From positions 1 to 64,000 of the forward strand of contig JAESUZ010002880.1 of the NCBI GenBank assembly GCA_017311185.1: a stretch of DNA of 64,000 bases, in the 5' to 3' direction. The translations under genes and the position numbers were made by a program. Of this stretch, positions 22,186 through 32,559 are shown piece by piece (position 1 is the stretch's first letter; each line of letters starts with the position of its first letter). Below the pieces are notes generated by a model that was not told the origin of the DNA, searched no databases, and was given only the letters and a program-made list of their open reading frames with translations. This DNA is from Proteles cristata cristata. Taxonomy: Eukaryota > Chordata > Mammalia > Carnivora > Hyaenidae.

Positions 22186-23100
22186 AAAAATGTCTTTCCT
22201 TTTTTCCTTCTGCAACAGTCGTCTGCCATGCAGATGTATCTTATCTTCAGTGATTATAAATCAATAAGGAAAATGCATAAAACCAAGATAAGCCAGGCTT
22301 CCCAAGCCTCTGGAGTTACAGATTTCAACATGCATGAATGCAATGTGTCTGATGCAGAATTTATTATTTTAAGCAGATTCAACTTGATTTGAGGTTAAAA
22401 AAAAATTTTTTTTTTAATTTCCTCCAGAGCTTGCTGCTATGGCCCCATCTCTCCTCTTCAAACCCCCTTCTTTGGGAAACAGACAACCGCTTTCCACATA
22501 GGATGACAATATGTAATCAGCATCTCTGTGGTTTATTTTACCTTTTGTTGTAGAAGAGAATAAAGTCGGAGTAACTTCCACGACTCCCTCCACTTGGGTG
22601 AGCATTTCGAGGCCGAAGGACCTAATTATTTTTTAACACTGCCTTTACTGTATTTGCCTGGGGAATTATTTCAAATCAACTGACAGATCTATTGTGCCTG
22701 TGACATCACAGCAACGGGCTTTTTACACCGAAAACAAGCCTTCTGTTAATTCAGCAATAACACACCCTGCGCGCAAAAATTGTATTAGCAACGTCTAACC
22801 CGAGTGTTGAACACATTCAGAAATAAACACTATTGCACTACAGGGGTTGAAAGGGAATATGCATCAAAATGCCTGGCATTTAATTTTTCCCCCCTTCTTC
22901 GGGAATTTAGCCAGTGAAATATAGCTGCCAGTGTCCCAGGCCCGCGCTCCAGCTCCTGCAATATGCTCTCGATCAATCAGATTTGCATAACTAAACTGTC
23001 TGCGAGCCCGCTCGGCTGCCCAGGTGCAAGGCCATTTGCATATAGAACAGTGAGGAGGTCCCAGGAGTCACTTCAGACCGGAGCGACTGCTGAGCCCGCA
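22186..23100. promoter_or_regulatory. Candidate enhancer / conserved non-coding block
   Basis: About 900 bp without any recognised repeat, dense in developmental TF-like motifs. Seen: TGACATCA (22701-22708, CRE/ATF-like), AATATGCATCAAAA (22857-22868), GATCAATCAG (22971-22980, PBX/HOX-like), ATTTGCATAA (22981-22990) and CATTTGCATAT (23033-23043), both octamer-like, and CAGGTG (23021-23026, E-box). Many TAATT/ATTA cores occur at 22360-22680. Conservation is inferred, not measured. No open frame of note. Confidence 0.45.
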
Positions 23101-23355
23101 GTCCACACAGCCCAGGAAATGAAATTGGAATGACAAAAAAAAAAAAAAAAATCCGGGAGTGCTCGCCTGTAAGGGTGAAATATGCAGGCTCGTTGCAAAG
23201 GTTATGTAGAGATTACAAGGCGGAGGCTCCAGATGCCGAAAGACCCACCGGAGTCCGGAGGAGGCGGCTCAACCGCGGGGGTCGAGGCGGTAGGGGGTGG
23301 GCAATGGTGGGGGCGAGGCTGAGGGCGTTCCCTCCACCGCGGGTGTCCCCTTGAA
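23101..23355. promoter_or_regulatory. Small CpG-rich patch
   Basis: After an A17 run at 23134-23150, 23220-23345 holds roughly 13 CpGs in about 125 bp (CCGGAGTCCGGAGGAGGCGG and similar). It sits directly beside the candidate enhancer block. It is too small for a standard CpG island, and no transcript is visible. Confidence 0.4.
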
Positions 23356-24332
23356 CTTGTGGAGCTAATGGGGGAGACCTCCCGGGCCTCTCCTTCCTTA
23401 CATGGGAAGACTTCCCAGCCCTGAGCCCATTTGCGAGACAGGTTTTGCAAAGGGCTCCAGGCGTGGAGCCATGCGTTGCACACTGCAGGGGCACCGTGAA
23501 TTAACCGCTTTATAAGCGCCAGGTCCTGGCTGGGTGCTGTGGGTCATTCACCCTGAGCCTTAGACCAACCCTGTGAGCCGAGCTCTCATCATTCTAGAAT
23601 GCCTGGCAAGACAGGGTTGGGCCAGCATCTTGGATTTCTCAGAGTCGGTGGAGAACGTTCTCTGCTGGGCCAGGGGGCGTCTGCAGACCTTCTCTGTGCC
23701 AAGCAGGAGAGTAAACCTCAGGTGTGGCAGCGAGGTCTCTTTAGGACTGACCTCCACGGGCTCAGGCACCCCGGCCTCCTGTGGTCTCAGTCTCGTGTTA
23801 AAAATCACATTTGACAGCTCTGTGGGTACAAAGATGCATACATCCCAGGCTGGATTCATTATTCTTAGATTCGTATTTTTCTTCCTTCGTTAAGGTAAAA
23901 TTAAGACATTTTCTTAAGCCCTAGAAGTGACGTGGGCCCCAGGGCACACGGAGGCATCGCCCTGATCTGCTGGTCATGTGGTGTCTGTTGAAGGTGGTCA
24001 TTTCTGTGGCAAGGCAGGGCGGGCGTGGACCCTGCGGAAATGAATGGGTGCCGCGATGTGTCCATTCACACCTTATTGATGGATGCTGAAATAGATATTG
24101 CCTATCATTTGCCGGTATCACAAGATCTTCTGATTTCTTTCTCACCCATGTGAAAGTTATCCTTAGCTCAGAGGCCCTAAGAAAACAGGGTGCAGACCCC
24201 TGCCCTCAGCCAGGTTGGTTTCCTGGGTATAAGCCCGATAAGTTGGGCTGACTTATAGGAAAAAAAAAATCTCTAGACCTATCTTCTGAGGAGTAAGTGT
24301 TCAGTTTTTCCTGTATCAGTTAGAGGGTACTC
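23356..24332. other. Unique sequence with a MIR-like trace
   Basis: 23545-23600 ('CACCCTGAGCCTTAGACCAA' then CCCTGTGAGC) may be an antisense MIR core. No other repeat or gene. Confidence 0.4.
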
Positions 24333-24546
24333 ATTTTTTTTTTTAAAATTTCTGAGAGAGAGAGAGACAGCTTGAGCAGGGGAGGGTCAGAGAGAGGGAG
24401 ACACAGAAACTGAAACAGGCTCCAGGTTCTAAGCTCTGAGCTAGCCATCAGCACAGAGCCCAACGTGGGGCTCAAACCCACAAACTGTGATATCATGACC
24501 TGAGCTGAAGTCGGACGCTTAACCGACTGAGCTACCCAGGCGCCCC
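24333..24546 (-). mobile_element. Felid SINE, left arm of an inverted pair
   Basis: Minus-strand copy from the reversed A-tail at 24332-24345 to GCTACCCAGGCGCCCC. An opposite-strand copy begins 149 bp downstream. Confidence 0.93.
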
Positions 24547-24694
24547 TAGAAAGGCCTCATTTTGAGAGAGCTACCCCTGTGCCCATCCAGCGCCAAGGAG
24601 GAGGGTGATCACACTCTCTTACTTTCCAGGAGGCTGAAAACAAGCCATTTATCCTGATCTCTTTCTTCTGCCTCAGGTAGAAAATTGTAATAAT

Positions 24695-24909
24695 AGGGGT
24701 GACTGCATGGCTCAATTGGTAGAGCGTCGGACTGTGGCTCAGGTCATGATCTCACGGTCCGTGGGTTTGAGCCCCATGTTGGGCTCTGTGCTGACAGCTC
24801 GGAGCCTGGAGCCTGTTTCTGATTCTGTGTCTCCCTCTCCGCCCCTCCCCTGCTTGTGCTCTGTTTCTCTCTCTGCCTCTCAAAAATAAATAAACATTAA
24901 AAAAATTAA
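24695..24909 (+). mobile_element. Felid SINE, right arm of an inverted pair
   Basis: Head GGGGTGACTGCATGGCTCAA, B-box-like GTGGGTTTGAGCCCC, AAATAAATAAACATTAAAAA tail. TSD AAAATTGTAATAATAG lies at about 24680-24694 and 24910-24925. Confidence 0.94.
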
Positions 24910-25015
24910 AAAATTGTAATAATAGTTGTGTCTTTGTCATTTTCATTAAACAAATATGAATAGACCAGTGCTTTAGGTAAAAGAAAGACACTCTTTGGTG
25001 GCTTCTCCCTCGGCA

Positions 25016-25017
<2 letters not shown>

Positions 25018-25051
<34 letters not shown>

Positions 25052-25064
25052 CGCGTGTGTGTAG
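25018..25064. repeat. (TG)n microsatellite
   Basis: TGTGTG tract with GCGTGCGCG near its right end. Confidence 0.96.
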
Positions 25065-25957
25065 GGAGGGATCAGGTCAATGTCCCTCTTAGGTTGAATG
25101 TCACTTGTCAAGTGGCATCCTAGGTGGTTCCTATGGCAACAGCTTTTTGTGCCGGGGAGGGTCACCCACCTGTAATCTCAATGAAAAGGGACCGCAAGAG
25201 GGTGTTCATCAGTTAGTGCTTTTGTCTCTCTTGATGGATTTGAGCTTAACCTTGAAACCTGGTGAATAAAGGGCAAGGAACATTTGACACAGACATGGTG
25301 TGGGCCACATCGTGGAGCCAGGGAGCACTTGGCTCACGGCGGGGGGGTGGGGGGGTTGGAGGGTGAGCAGCCCAGGGCTGCCAGTATCCTGGGTGTCCAC
25401 AGTGATGGCCCACAGTCGAACCTCACACCTGGCTCCCTGCTGACTGCTTGGCTCAGGCTGGGGTTGACGGGACCAAGAAGCCCCATCTGAAAACGGAGCC
25501 AGGGAAGGGAAGCTACTTCAGCCACTGGCTCCTGATTCCTGCCTACCGGCTACTGCAGGCACTTACTCCCCTTGTGCTCTTTACTTTGGGGACCTCTGAC
25601 TTCCTCTGATCTAAAGGGAACTAGTGAGTCTAACAGCAGATATTACCTGTGTTCCCCCATCTCTGCAGAGAGAGGAATTAAACAAACACCCAATAACTAT
25701 ATAATGATCAGTCATGGTAAATGCTAGTCAAGTCCGGCCAAGACTTTGTGAGTGCTAGTCTGTGGTCAGACCCTATGCAAGGTGCTGGGAACCCCAATAA
25801 AGCACAGCGAAGGGGCAGTGGTCATGCAGGGACAATTTTAATGGCCCTGGAGGAAAGGAGAGGCATGAACCCAGCTCCAGGAAGACCCCGTCTCCCAGGG
25901 CGGTCCAGAAGAGCGGTTTTCTCTGAGCCTCACTGCCTGAATCCTAAAAGGGGATGT
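25065..25957. other. Unique sequence, no gene seen
   Basis: G-rich run at 25338-25362. 'GTCAGACCCTATGCAAGGTG' at about 25756 could be an ancient repeat. No gene. Confidence 0.35.
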
Positions 25958-26152
25958 GTTTTTTAAGTTTATTTTTATTTATTTTGAGAAAGATTTAGAG
26001 AACAAGCAGGGGTCGGGCAGAAATCCCAAGCAGACTCTGCACAGTCAACGCCGAACCCGCCGCAGGGCTCGAGCTCGCCAACCGTGAGATCCTGACCTGA
26101 GCTGAAATCAAGAGGCAGATGCTCAACTGACTGAACCCTCCCCGCCGTCCCC
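25958..26152 (-). mobile_element. Felid/carnivore SINE, old diverged copy
   Basis: Minus strand. The tail is TTTATTTTTATTTATTTTG, and the tRNA-like part (GGGCTCGAGCTCGCCAACCG) is diverged. The head end is decayed to CCTCCCCGCCGTCCCC, compared with CACCCAGGCGCCCC in intact copies. Confidence 0.82.
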
Positions 26153-26811
26153 CTCCTCCCCGCGAAGGGGGTATTAAAGCCCACTTCTAGGCGGGTGTCT
26201 TAGCCTCTGTTGTCAGAGACAGGGATCACTGACTGGGTCTGTCCCTTGCAAACTCCTGTTTGCTGAGGCTCCTGCGGAGAGAATGGGGGTGGGGAGGGCA
26301 GGTGTGAAGTGAGAGAGGAAGTGCGGGAGGGGGCCCTTCCCCCCCCCCCAGATGCCCTCAGAACCATCACTGGTCACGGGAGCCACAGAAGCGCCTGGAC
26401 CTCAGCTTCCAGAAACCTAAGCTTAGGGTGGGCACACTGTCACCTCCACCTTGTTTTAGAGCTTAAAGCAAGTCACAAGGCCAGCCCAGATTCAAGTGGT
26501 CGGGAGAAGACATCACCTCTTGGTAGGAGGAAGTGCAAAGTCACTTGCAAAGTGGAATATTCAGAGGAAGGAGGATAACCGGCTAATTTTGCAAAGAATA
26601 CTCCTTCCCTGCCTCACTTCTATTCCTTCCCTGCCTTCCATGGCTGTTTACCCTGGGCCCCTGTGTTACATGCTAGAGAGGCAGAAATACATGAGACTCG
26701 GTCCTTGCCCAGCGGAGCTTGCATTCTAGTGAGCTGAGACAAAGACGGGCCACCCAGTCCCTTAAATTATGGTCTCACACTGTGGCAAGAGTTATTTAAA
26801 AAATAAGCTCT
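26153..26811. other. Unique sequence with one ancient-repeat trace
   Basis: 26660-26745 ('GGAGCTTGCATTCTAGTGAG' preceded by TACATGCTAGAGAGGCAGAAATAC) resembles an old mammal-wide repeat. A homopolymeric C run lies at 26339-26349. Confidence 0.4.
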
Positions 26812-27015
26812 GGGGGCGCCTGGGTGGCTCAGTTGGTTAAACGTCCAACCCTTGATTTCAGTTAAGATCATGATTTCACCTTCCGGAGGATCAAGCCCCA
26901 CCTTGGGCTCTGCCCTGACAGTGCAGTCTGCTTGGGATTCTCTCTCCCTTTGTCTGCCCCTTCCCTGATTGGATTCCTCCCCACCCCCCAAATAAACATT
27001 CAAACAGTAAAATTA
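26812..27015 (+). mobile_element. Felid SINE, older copy, beside an L1
   Basis: Head GGGGGCGCCTGGGTGGCTCAG, CTTGATTTCAGTTAAGATC variant, AAATAAACATTCAAACAG tail. It directly precedes an old L1 3' part. Confidence 0.92.
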
Positions 27016-27027
27016 AAAATAAAACTT

Positions 27028-27390
27028 AGGTTCTCTGCCACTGTGGAGAGCGGTTTGGCTGTTCTTCCGTAAGTTAAACAGAGTCACCTCTCCGTGTCTC
27101 CCCAGAGCTGAAAACAGGTGCTCGAGCAAACACTTGTACACAGAGGTTCACACCATCACTCACAACGGCCAAATGGTGGAACCACTCAAATGTCCGTGTG
27201 CTGGTGAGTGGATACACAGAAAGGCGCATATCCGTGCGCTGCAGTGTTCTGCAGTCAGAAAAAGGGATGACGCTGACGTGTGCACACGGGTGAGCAGTGC
27301 TGTGCTACTGGAAAGCAGCAGATCAAAGGACCACACGTTGTAGACAAGGACAGCAAACGTGCCAGAAGCAGATCCAGAGAAATGGAAAGA
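27028..27390 (+). mobile_element. Old L1 3' UTR, left flank of the minisatellite
   Basis: 'GCCACTGTGGAGAGCGGTTT' then GGCTGTTCTTCC, 'GAGCTGAAAACAGGTGCTCG', ACTTGTACACAGAGGTTCAC and 'AACGGCCAAATGGTGGAACC' follow, in order, the 3' end of old L1 copies. Near 27350-27390 it should enter the G-rich 3' UTR segment, and it is there that the tandem array begins. An open frame of 69 codons at 27134-27343 is not coding. Confidence 0.8.
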
Positions 27391-28569
27391 TGGTGGCTGC
27401 TGGGGCTGGGCGGGGGCTGGGGCGGGGCTGGAGTGGGGAGTGGCTGTGGATGGTGGCTGCTGGGGGCTGGGGGCGGGGCTGGGGGCGGGGCTGGAGTGGG
27501 AGTGGCTGTGGATGGTGGCTGCTGGGGGCTGAGGCGGGGCTGGGGGAGGGGCTGGAGTGGGGAGTGGCTGCGATGGTGGCTGCGATGGTGGCTGCTGGGG
27601 TCTGGGGCGGGGCTGGAGTGGGGAGTGGCTGTGGATGGTGGCTGCTGGGGGCTGGGGGCGGGGCTGGGGGGGGGGAGTGGGGAGTGGCTGTGGATGGTGG
27701 CTGCTGAGGGCTGAGGGCGGGGCTGGGGGAGGGCTGGAGTGGGGAGTGGCTGCGATGGTGGCTGCGATGGTGGCTGCTGGGGTCTGGGGCGGGGCTGGAG
27801 TGGGGAGTGGCTGTGGATGGTGGCTGCTGGGGGCTGGGGCGGGGCTGGGGCGGGGCTGGAGTGGGGAGTGGCTGCGATGGTGACTGCTGGGGGCTGGGGC
27901 GGGGCTGGGGCGGGGCTGGAGTGGGGAGTGGCTGCGATGGTGGCTGCGATGGTGGCTGCTGGGGCTGGGGGCAGGGCTGGAGTGGGGAGTGGCTGCGATG
28001 GTGACTGCTGGGGGCTGAAGGCGGGGCTAGGGCGGGGCTGGAGTGGGGAGTGGCTGCGATGGTGGCTGCTGGGGGCTGGGGGCGGGGCTGGAGTGGGGAG
28101 TGGCTGTGGATGGTGACTACTGGGGGCGGGGCTAGGGGCGGGGCTGGAGTGGGGAGTGGCTGCGATGGTGGCTGTGGATGGTGGCCGCTGGGGGCTGGGG
28201 CGGGGCTGTGGGCGGGGCTGGAGTGGGGAGTGGCTGTGGATGGTGGCTGCTGGGGGCTGGGGGCAGGGCTGGGGGCGGGGCTGGAGTGGGGAGTGGCTGC
28301 GATGGTGACTGCGATGGTGACTGCTGGGGCTGGGGCGGGGCTGGGGCGGGGCTGGAGTGGGGAGTGGCTGCGATGGTGGCTGTGGATGGTGGCTGCTGGG
28401 GGCTGGGGCGGGGCTAGGGCGGGGCTGGAGTGGGGAGTGGCTGCGATGGTGGCTGTGGATGGTGGCTGCTGGGGGCTGGGGGCAGGGCTGGGGGCGGGGC
28501 TGGAGTGGGGAGTGGCTGTGATGGTGGCGGCTGGGGCCTGGGTGCAGGGCTGGAGTGGGGAGTGGCTGC
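27391..28569 (+). repeat. GC-rich minisatellite grown from L1 3' UTR
   Basis: About 19 tandem units averaging 62 bp (range about 50-75). Each contains GAGTGGGGAGTGGCTG, one or two ATGGTGGCTGC-type pieces, and one to three GGGGCGGGGCTG pieces. The plus strand is almost free of long A or C runs. About 25 GGCGGGGC strings are present. Nearly identical multi-unit blocks repeat about 180 bp apart (27541 versus 27725 onward) and 60 bp apart (27841 versus 27901). Flanking sequence on both sides is one old L1, and the unit resembles its short G-rich segment. Several plus-strand frames stay open for up to 194 codons because most units lack stops; no coding role is suggested. Confidence 0.95.
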
Positions 28570-28727
28570 TAATGGGTAGGGGGTTATTTCTGGGAATGTT
28601 CTGGAACCAGACAGTGATGATGGTTGTGCAATAATGTGAATGTGCAATAACAGCCCCTGAATTGTATACTTCGAAAGGGTTGAACTGAAGGATTTAACTT
28701 TATGGGAATTTTATCTCACAGGCGTGC
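28570..28727 (+). mobile_element. Old L1 3' UTR, right flank of the minisatellite
   Basis: AATGGGTAGGGGGTTATTTC, 'AATGTTCTGGAACCAGACAG' then TGATGATGGTTGTGCAATAATG, 'GAATTGTATACTTCGAAAGG' and TTATGGGAATTTTATCTCA are the standard terminal order of old L1 3' UTRs. It continues the left flank. Confidence 0.85.
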
Positions 28728-30048
28728 TCGGAGAGCTGGGAAAGCTCATCAATGGTGACCTGATCCATCTGGGGATTTGGAAGGCTCCTGAGAACGTGAC
28801 GTTGGGGTGGGGATGTTGAGAACAGGCTGTGGTTCTTGGAATGTGGGGCTCTAAGGACCACTGTCCTCATGGGCACCCAGCTGGGAGCCCACCCTCAGCA
28901 AATGAGGCTCCATAACTGTTCTCCAAGCCTGGAGCGTGGCCTGTTGCTTCAGAAGGGGCATGTTCAGCCACGATGTTGGTGGCCGAATAGTTCCCTAACC
29001 CTTGGGCCACTCTCAGTTTGGGTGAGATCATCTGCAGCCCCGAATGTGTGACTCTAGGCCTTTTCCCCTGTAAAGCTTGCTCTGAGCACAGCAACACCAG
29101 CGACAGACCTGGAGCCTAGAGCTGGGTGCTGGCCGCTGGCCTTGGTGTCCGCACAGCTTGCTGTGAGCCATACCTTATCTTTCCAATAAGGACGAGGAGG
29201 CACTGGCCCTGCCTTGAGTGGGACTTCCTCCCGCCCCCAGGCAATGTGAGCAGCTCCCTTGTGCCAGAGTCTTCTGTCTCCCCCTGGCTTGCACAGCCGC
29301 TGGTGATCCAGGCTGCCTGCTGTGGTGGGCATCTGTTGGCCTCCTCGGTTCCCAGGGTGTGGCCCAACCCGTGTTGCTGCAGAATCACACCATGAAGGCA
29401 GAAGGAGTCGTCTGTTCTGCCCGGCGCCTGCCTTCTGAGCCAGCTCTGGCCTGGGCCTGCTGCTCTGTACCTGCAACTCTTGCCCAATCTGAGAGGCTGG
29501 AAGTGAGGCCCAGTCCTTCACGGATAGCACAGTGGCCTCAAGGCTCCCTGCTGGGGCCGACGAAGTGGGGGGCATGCCCTGTGTGAGGGGGAAGAGGGGA
29601 CACCACTGGTGGTCTCCACATCATGTCTTGGGCACAGACCCCTCTGCCTGAGATTTCTCCGGGAGGCTGATTATCGTCTCCACTGATGGCCACTTACCCT
29701 GGGCTAATGGGAAAGGGCTCTGTGGACATTGCTCATGCAGGGGCCATGCAAGACACTCATTTGCATATTAATACACACCCATGCTGAGATGCCTGATCAC
29801 TGCTGTGGTTTATTTTCCCCCTCCCCCCGCACCCCCCGGGGGCCAGCTCCCATGGGGCTGTGTCCTGAAAGAAGTGGAGACAGAAACCGTTTCTTTGTGG
29901 CTCTCGCAGAATGGGATGCATTTCCCAAGGAGAGGCCAGCCCTTCCTGCCTGCAAGAGGGACAAATTCTCCCCTCTCCAGGCTCTCCCGCAGCAGCTTTC
30001 TCCTCCCAGGGGATTGGAGATCCTCATGCTTTTAGAGTTCTCTCTCTA
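28728..30048. other. Unique sequence, GC-rich, no gene seen
   Basis: Overlapping open frames at 29054-29586 on both strands have no recognisable domain. No repeat was assigned. Confidence 0.4.
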
Positions 30049-30274
30049 GGGGCGCTGGGGTGGCTCAGTCGGTTAATGTCTGACTTCAGCTCAGGCCATG
30101 ATCTCACAGCTCATGAGTTTGGGTCCCGCATCAGGCTCTGTGCTGACACCTCAGAGCCTGGAGCCTGTTTCAGATTCTGTGTCTCCCTCTCTCTGCCTCT
30201 CTCCCACTCATGCTCTGTCTCTCAGTCTCACAAAAATAAATAAATGTTAAAAAAAAGTTAAAAAAAAAATAAAA
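30049..30274 (+). mobile_element. Felid SINE
   Basis: Head GGGGCGCTGGGGTGGCTCAG, tail AAATAAATAAATGTTAAAAA then a second A-rich block. TSD AGAGTTCTCTCT (about 30034-30045) recurs as AGAGTTCCCTCT at about 30275. Confidence 0.93.
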
Positions 30275-30289
30275 AGAGTTCCCTCTTGA

Positions 30290-31119
30290 GAAAGGTCCCT
30301 TGGAAAGGATTTATTCCAGAGCGCACTATCCAGGTTGAGACACTGAGCAGTGGGATCAAATGTGCCTATGGCAGTTGGCCTGTGGCCAGCAGCCCTGGTG
30401 GCCTCCTGGGCGGACCTGGCATTTGTGCACAGGGCGCTGGGGAAAGACCCGCCCTCAGACCCAGTGTTACTTCCCTCTGCAATTCCCTGCTGTGTTCCTT
30501 AAACTTGAGTTTAACATAGAGGCCTCTGCGTGGCTACAGCAAAAACAATTTTAAGGACCTCACGGAGATATGAGAAACTGTAAGGAATTGCAGTCTTACT
30601 CTCCGAAAACATTTGAAGGTTGTACATCATTACTGTGACAGAGACTCTGACTCTCTAAATGGTGATATTTTGCATGACCATCCAGATGAGAAGATAAGAA
30701 GACGTCTCATGGACCTCCCAGCTCTTTGTGACTGTGTGCACCTGCGGAACGTGCGAATCCAGATGTGGACAGCATCGCCTTACATCACCAGATCATCATA
30801 GCACAGATGTGAAATGGGACTCAGAGCCCCTTACAGGGTCAGGTAAACTGAGGCCAAGAGGGCTGTATGTTCTGGCTGAAGTGACTGAGGCAGATTCGAA
30901 GGCAGGGAGGTCTGAGCTTCGTGTGGGGCTCTACCTCCAAGACACGCTTCCAAAGGCTGCTTCTAGGAGGGCTTGAAGGTCATTTCCAGCAAATTCCTTC
31001 TGTTCTTTATAGGCTGTTGCTTTTCTGTGATGGTTTTGCTCTCAGCCTCTGCTTTCCTGGAACTACCCTCCTACTACTTCAGGGAGGAGTGGTGAGAAGG
31101 AAATTAGTATCTGATCCTC
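30290..31119. other. Unique sequence, no gene seen
   Basis: No repeat or exon recognised. Confidence 0.4.
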
Positions 31120-31315
31120 CCTGTAAGGCACCTCACATCCATTATTTTATTGGTTCCTCACTAGAAGCTTCGAGGCTGGTGTGATTCCCCTGTGGAATGG
31201 TGGACTGGGATTGGAGGGGTGGAGCAAGCAGCCTAAGATCACACAGCCTGTCAGCGGCAGAGCCAGGGTTTGCATGCAGGGCGGTCTGACTTCAAGCCGC
31301 TTCCCTCTACCCATA
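31120..31315 (-). mobile_element. MIR
   Basis: 'ATTATTTTATTGGTTCCTCA' ... CCTAAGATCACACAGCCTGTC, 'AGCGGCAGAGCCAGGGTTTG' then CTGACTTCAAGCC is the antisense MIR from tail to tRNA-like part. Confidence 0.75.
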
Positions 31316-31329
31316 GTGCTCGATATGGT

Positions 31330-31432
31330 TTATGTCTGTCCATTTTGGAGGTAAGAAAACAGACACAAAAGGACATGATGTACTCAAGCCTCTGCAGTGG
31401 AACCAGGGCTCGAATTCACATCTACTGATAGA
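31330..31432 (-). mobile_element. MIR fragment
   Basis: 'CCATTTTGGAGGTAAGAAAA' then CAGACACAAAAGGACATGATG and CCAGGGCTCGAATTCAC match the antisense MIR core and tRNA-like end. Confidence 0.6.
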
Positions 31433-31819
31433 AAATCCGCTACTCTTTCTCCTCCGATGTCATTGATTCCATATTTGCAGTTGGCTTTGATGAGGTGGGT
31501 GTGTGTTGATGAGGGGGTCAAGCAGGATGGAGATTACCTTTTAGATGATGCTGAAAACATACCCAAGTGTACTTGGTCTAGGCCTTTATCATGGTGGGTG
31601 TTAGCACTCTTCGGAATGAGTTCAAATTACTTGAGCCAACTTTCCAAAGTGCAATTGCACCTCAAAGCACGGCTCATTTAGAAGGCACTACGATGGGGGA
31701 GTGTTTGGCTCTGGAGGAAAATGACAGGGAAGAGCTTCTGGGTTCTTCATTGTCCCAGCCTTGATGGTTAGGCTGAGATTATGGCTCGGGGGATAAGAGT
31801 CCATTTATCTGGTTCGTTC

Positions 31820-32555
31820 TCACAATCTAATTGGAAAAGTGGAATTACCACTTAAGACGGATGGTAACAGAACGTCTTTAAGCCATGAAGCTAAAATGAA
31901 CTGTGAAGTTACATCCAGGAGCGTATCGCTTTGACTGCGGCAAGAGGTTTTATTTGAAATTAGAAAATGAAAATTACCGATCAATGCAGTAAGGATAGCA
32001 CAAATGGTGTTTTTCAATTGCACTATGGGAAAATGTAACTCAGAATCAAGATGTCCTATTTACCTTCTTTCCAATTCCAGCTCCTTCCACATAATGGCAG
32101 CACATATAAATACATAAGGCATTGGTGAGCAATGGAGATACAGCTCAGAGTCTCTGCCTTCAGATAAAGCCAGCAGTGGTGATGTGGGCTTTGGAGAAAT
32201 TGGACCCAAAGTGTGGACCGCTACAAGCTTGTCTTCCCAAGGGAGGCAAACACTTGGAGTCAACGCCTTGGCCCGTGGCCCTTCTGTAAACCTTCAATGC
32301 TGTGGGCTCTGCTTTTTTAATTGGAAAAGTCAAGTCATGATTTTAATTAACAAACGTAGGCCACCAAGAAAGATCTGTCCTCACAAATGCTAAAGCGAAT
32401 AGTTGGCGTGATGAAAGAAATTGTTCCAAACACAACACTGGAGTGGTGGAGGATTTATATGATACATTTCAAATTACTATTGTTGGTGTTGTCAAAGACT
32501 CATGGCTTTTATTTCTTGAGCAATGCATATGGGCGACATGATTTTCAAACACGAT
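31820..32555. promoter_or_regulatory. Possible conserved non-coding sequence
   Basis: Repeat-free AT-rich stretch with ATTGGAAAAGTGG at 31829 and again as ATTGGAAAAGTCA near 32320, CTTTAATTGG-type motifs and homeodomain cores. No coding frame. Conservation is untested. Confidence 0.25.
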
Positions 32556-32559
32556 GTAT

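Noticed and set aside
23130..23494. Possible promoter and first exon at the CpG patch
   Set aside because: The patch is small. Frames of 74-93 codons on both strands have no domain, and no clear TATA/initiator or splice donor stands out. Kept only as a regulatory candidate.
27391..28569. CRISPR-like repeat-spacer pattern
   Set aside because: Units are contiguous and variable, with no unique spacers, and the genome is mammalian.
27280..28634. Nested plus-strand open frames of up to 194 codons, G/W/A-rich tandem peptide
   Set aside because: They run inside the minisatellite, whose units lack stop codons in these frames, and several frames are open at once. This is a repeat artefact.
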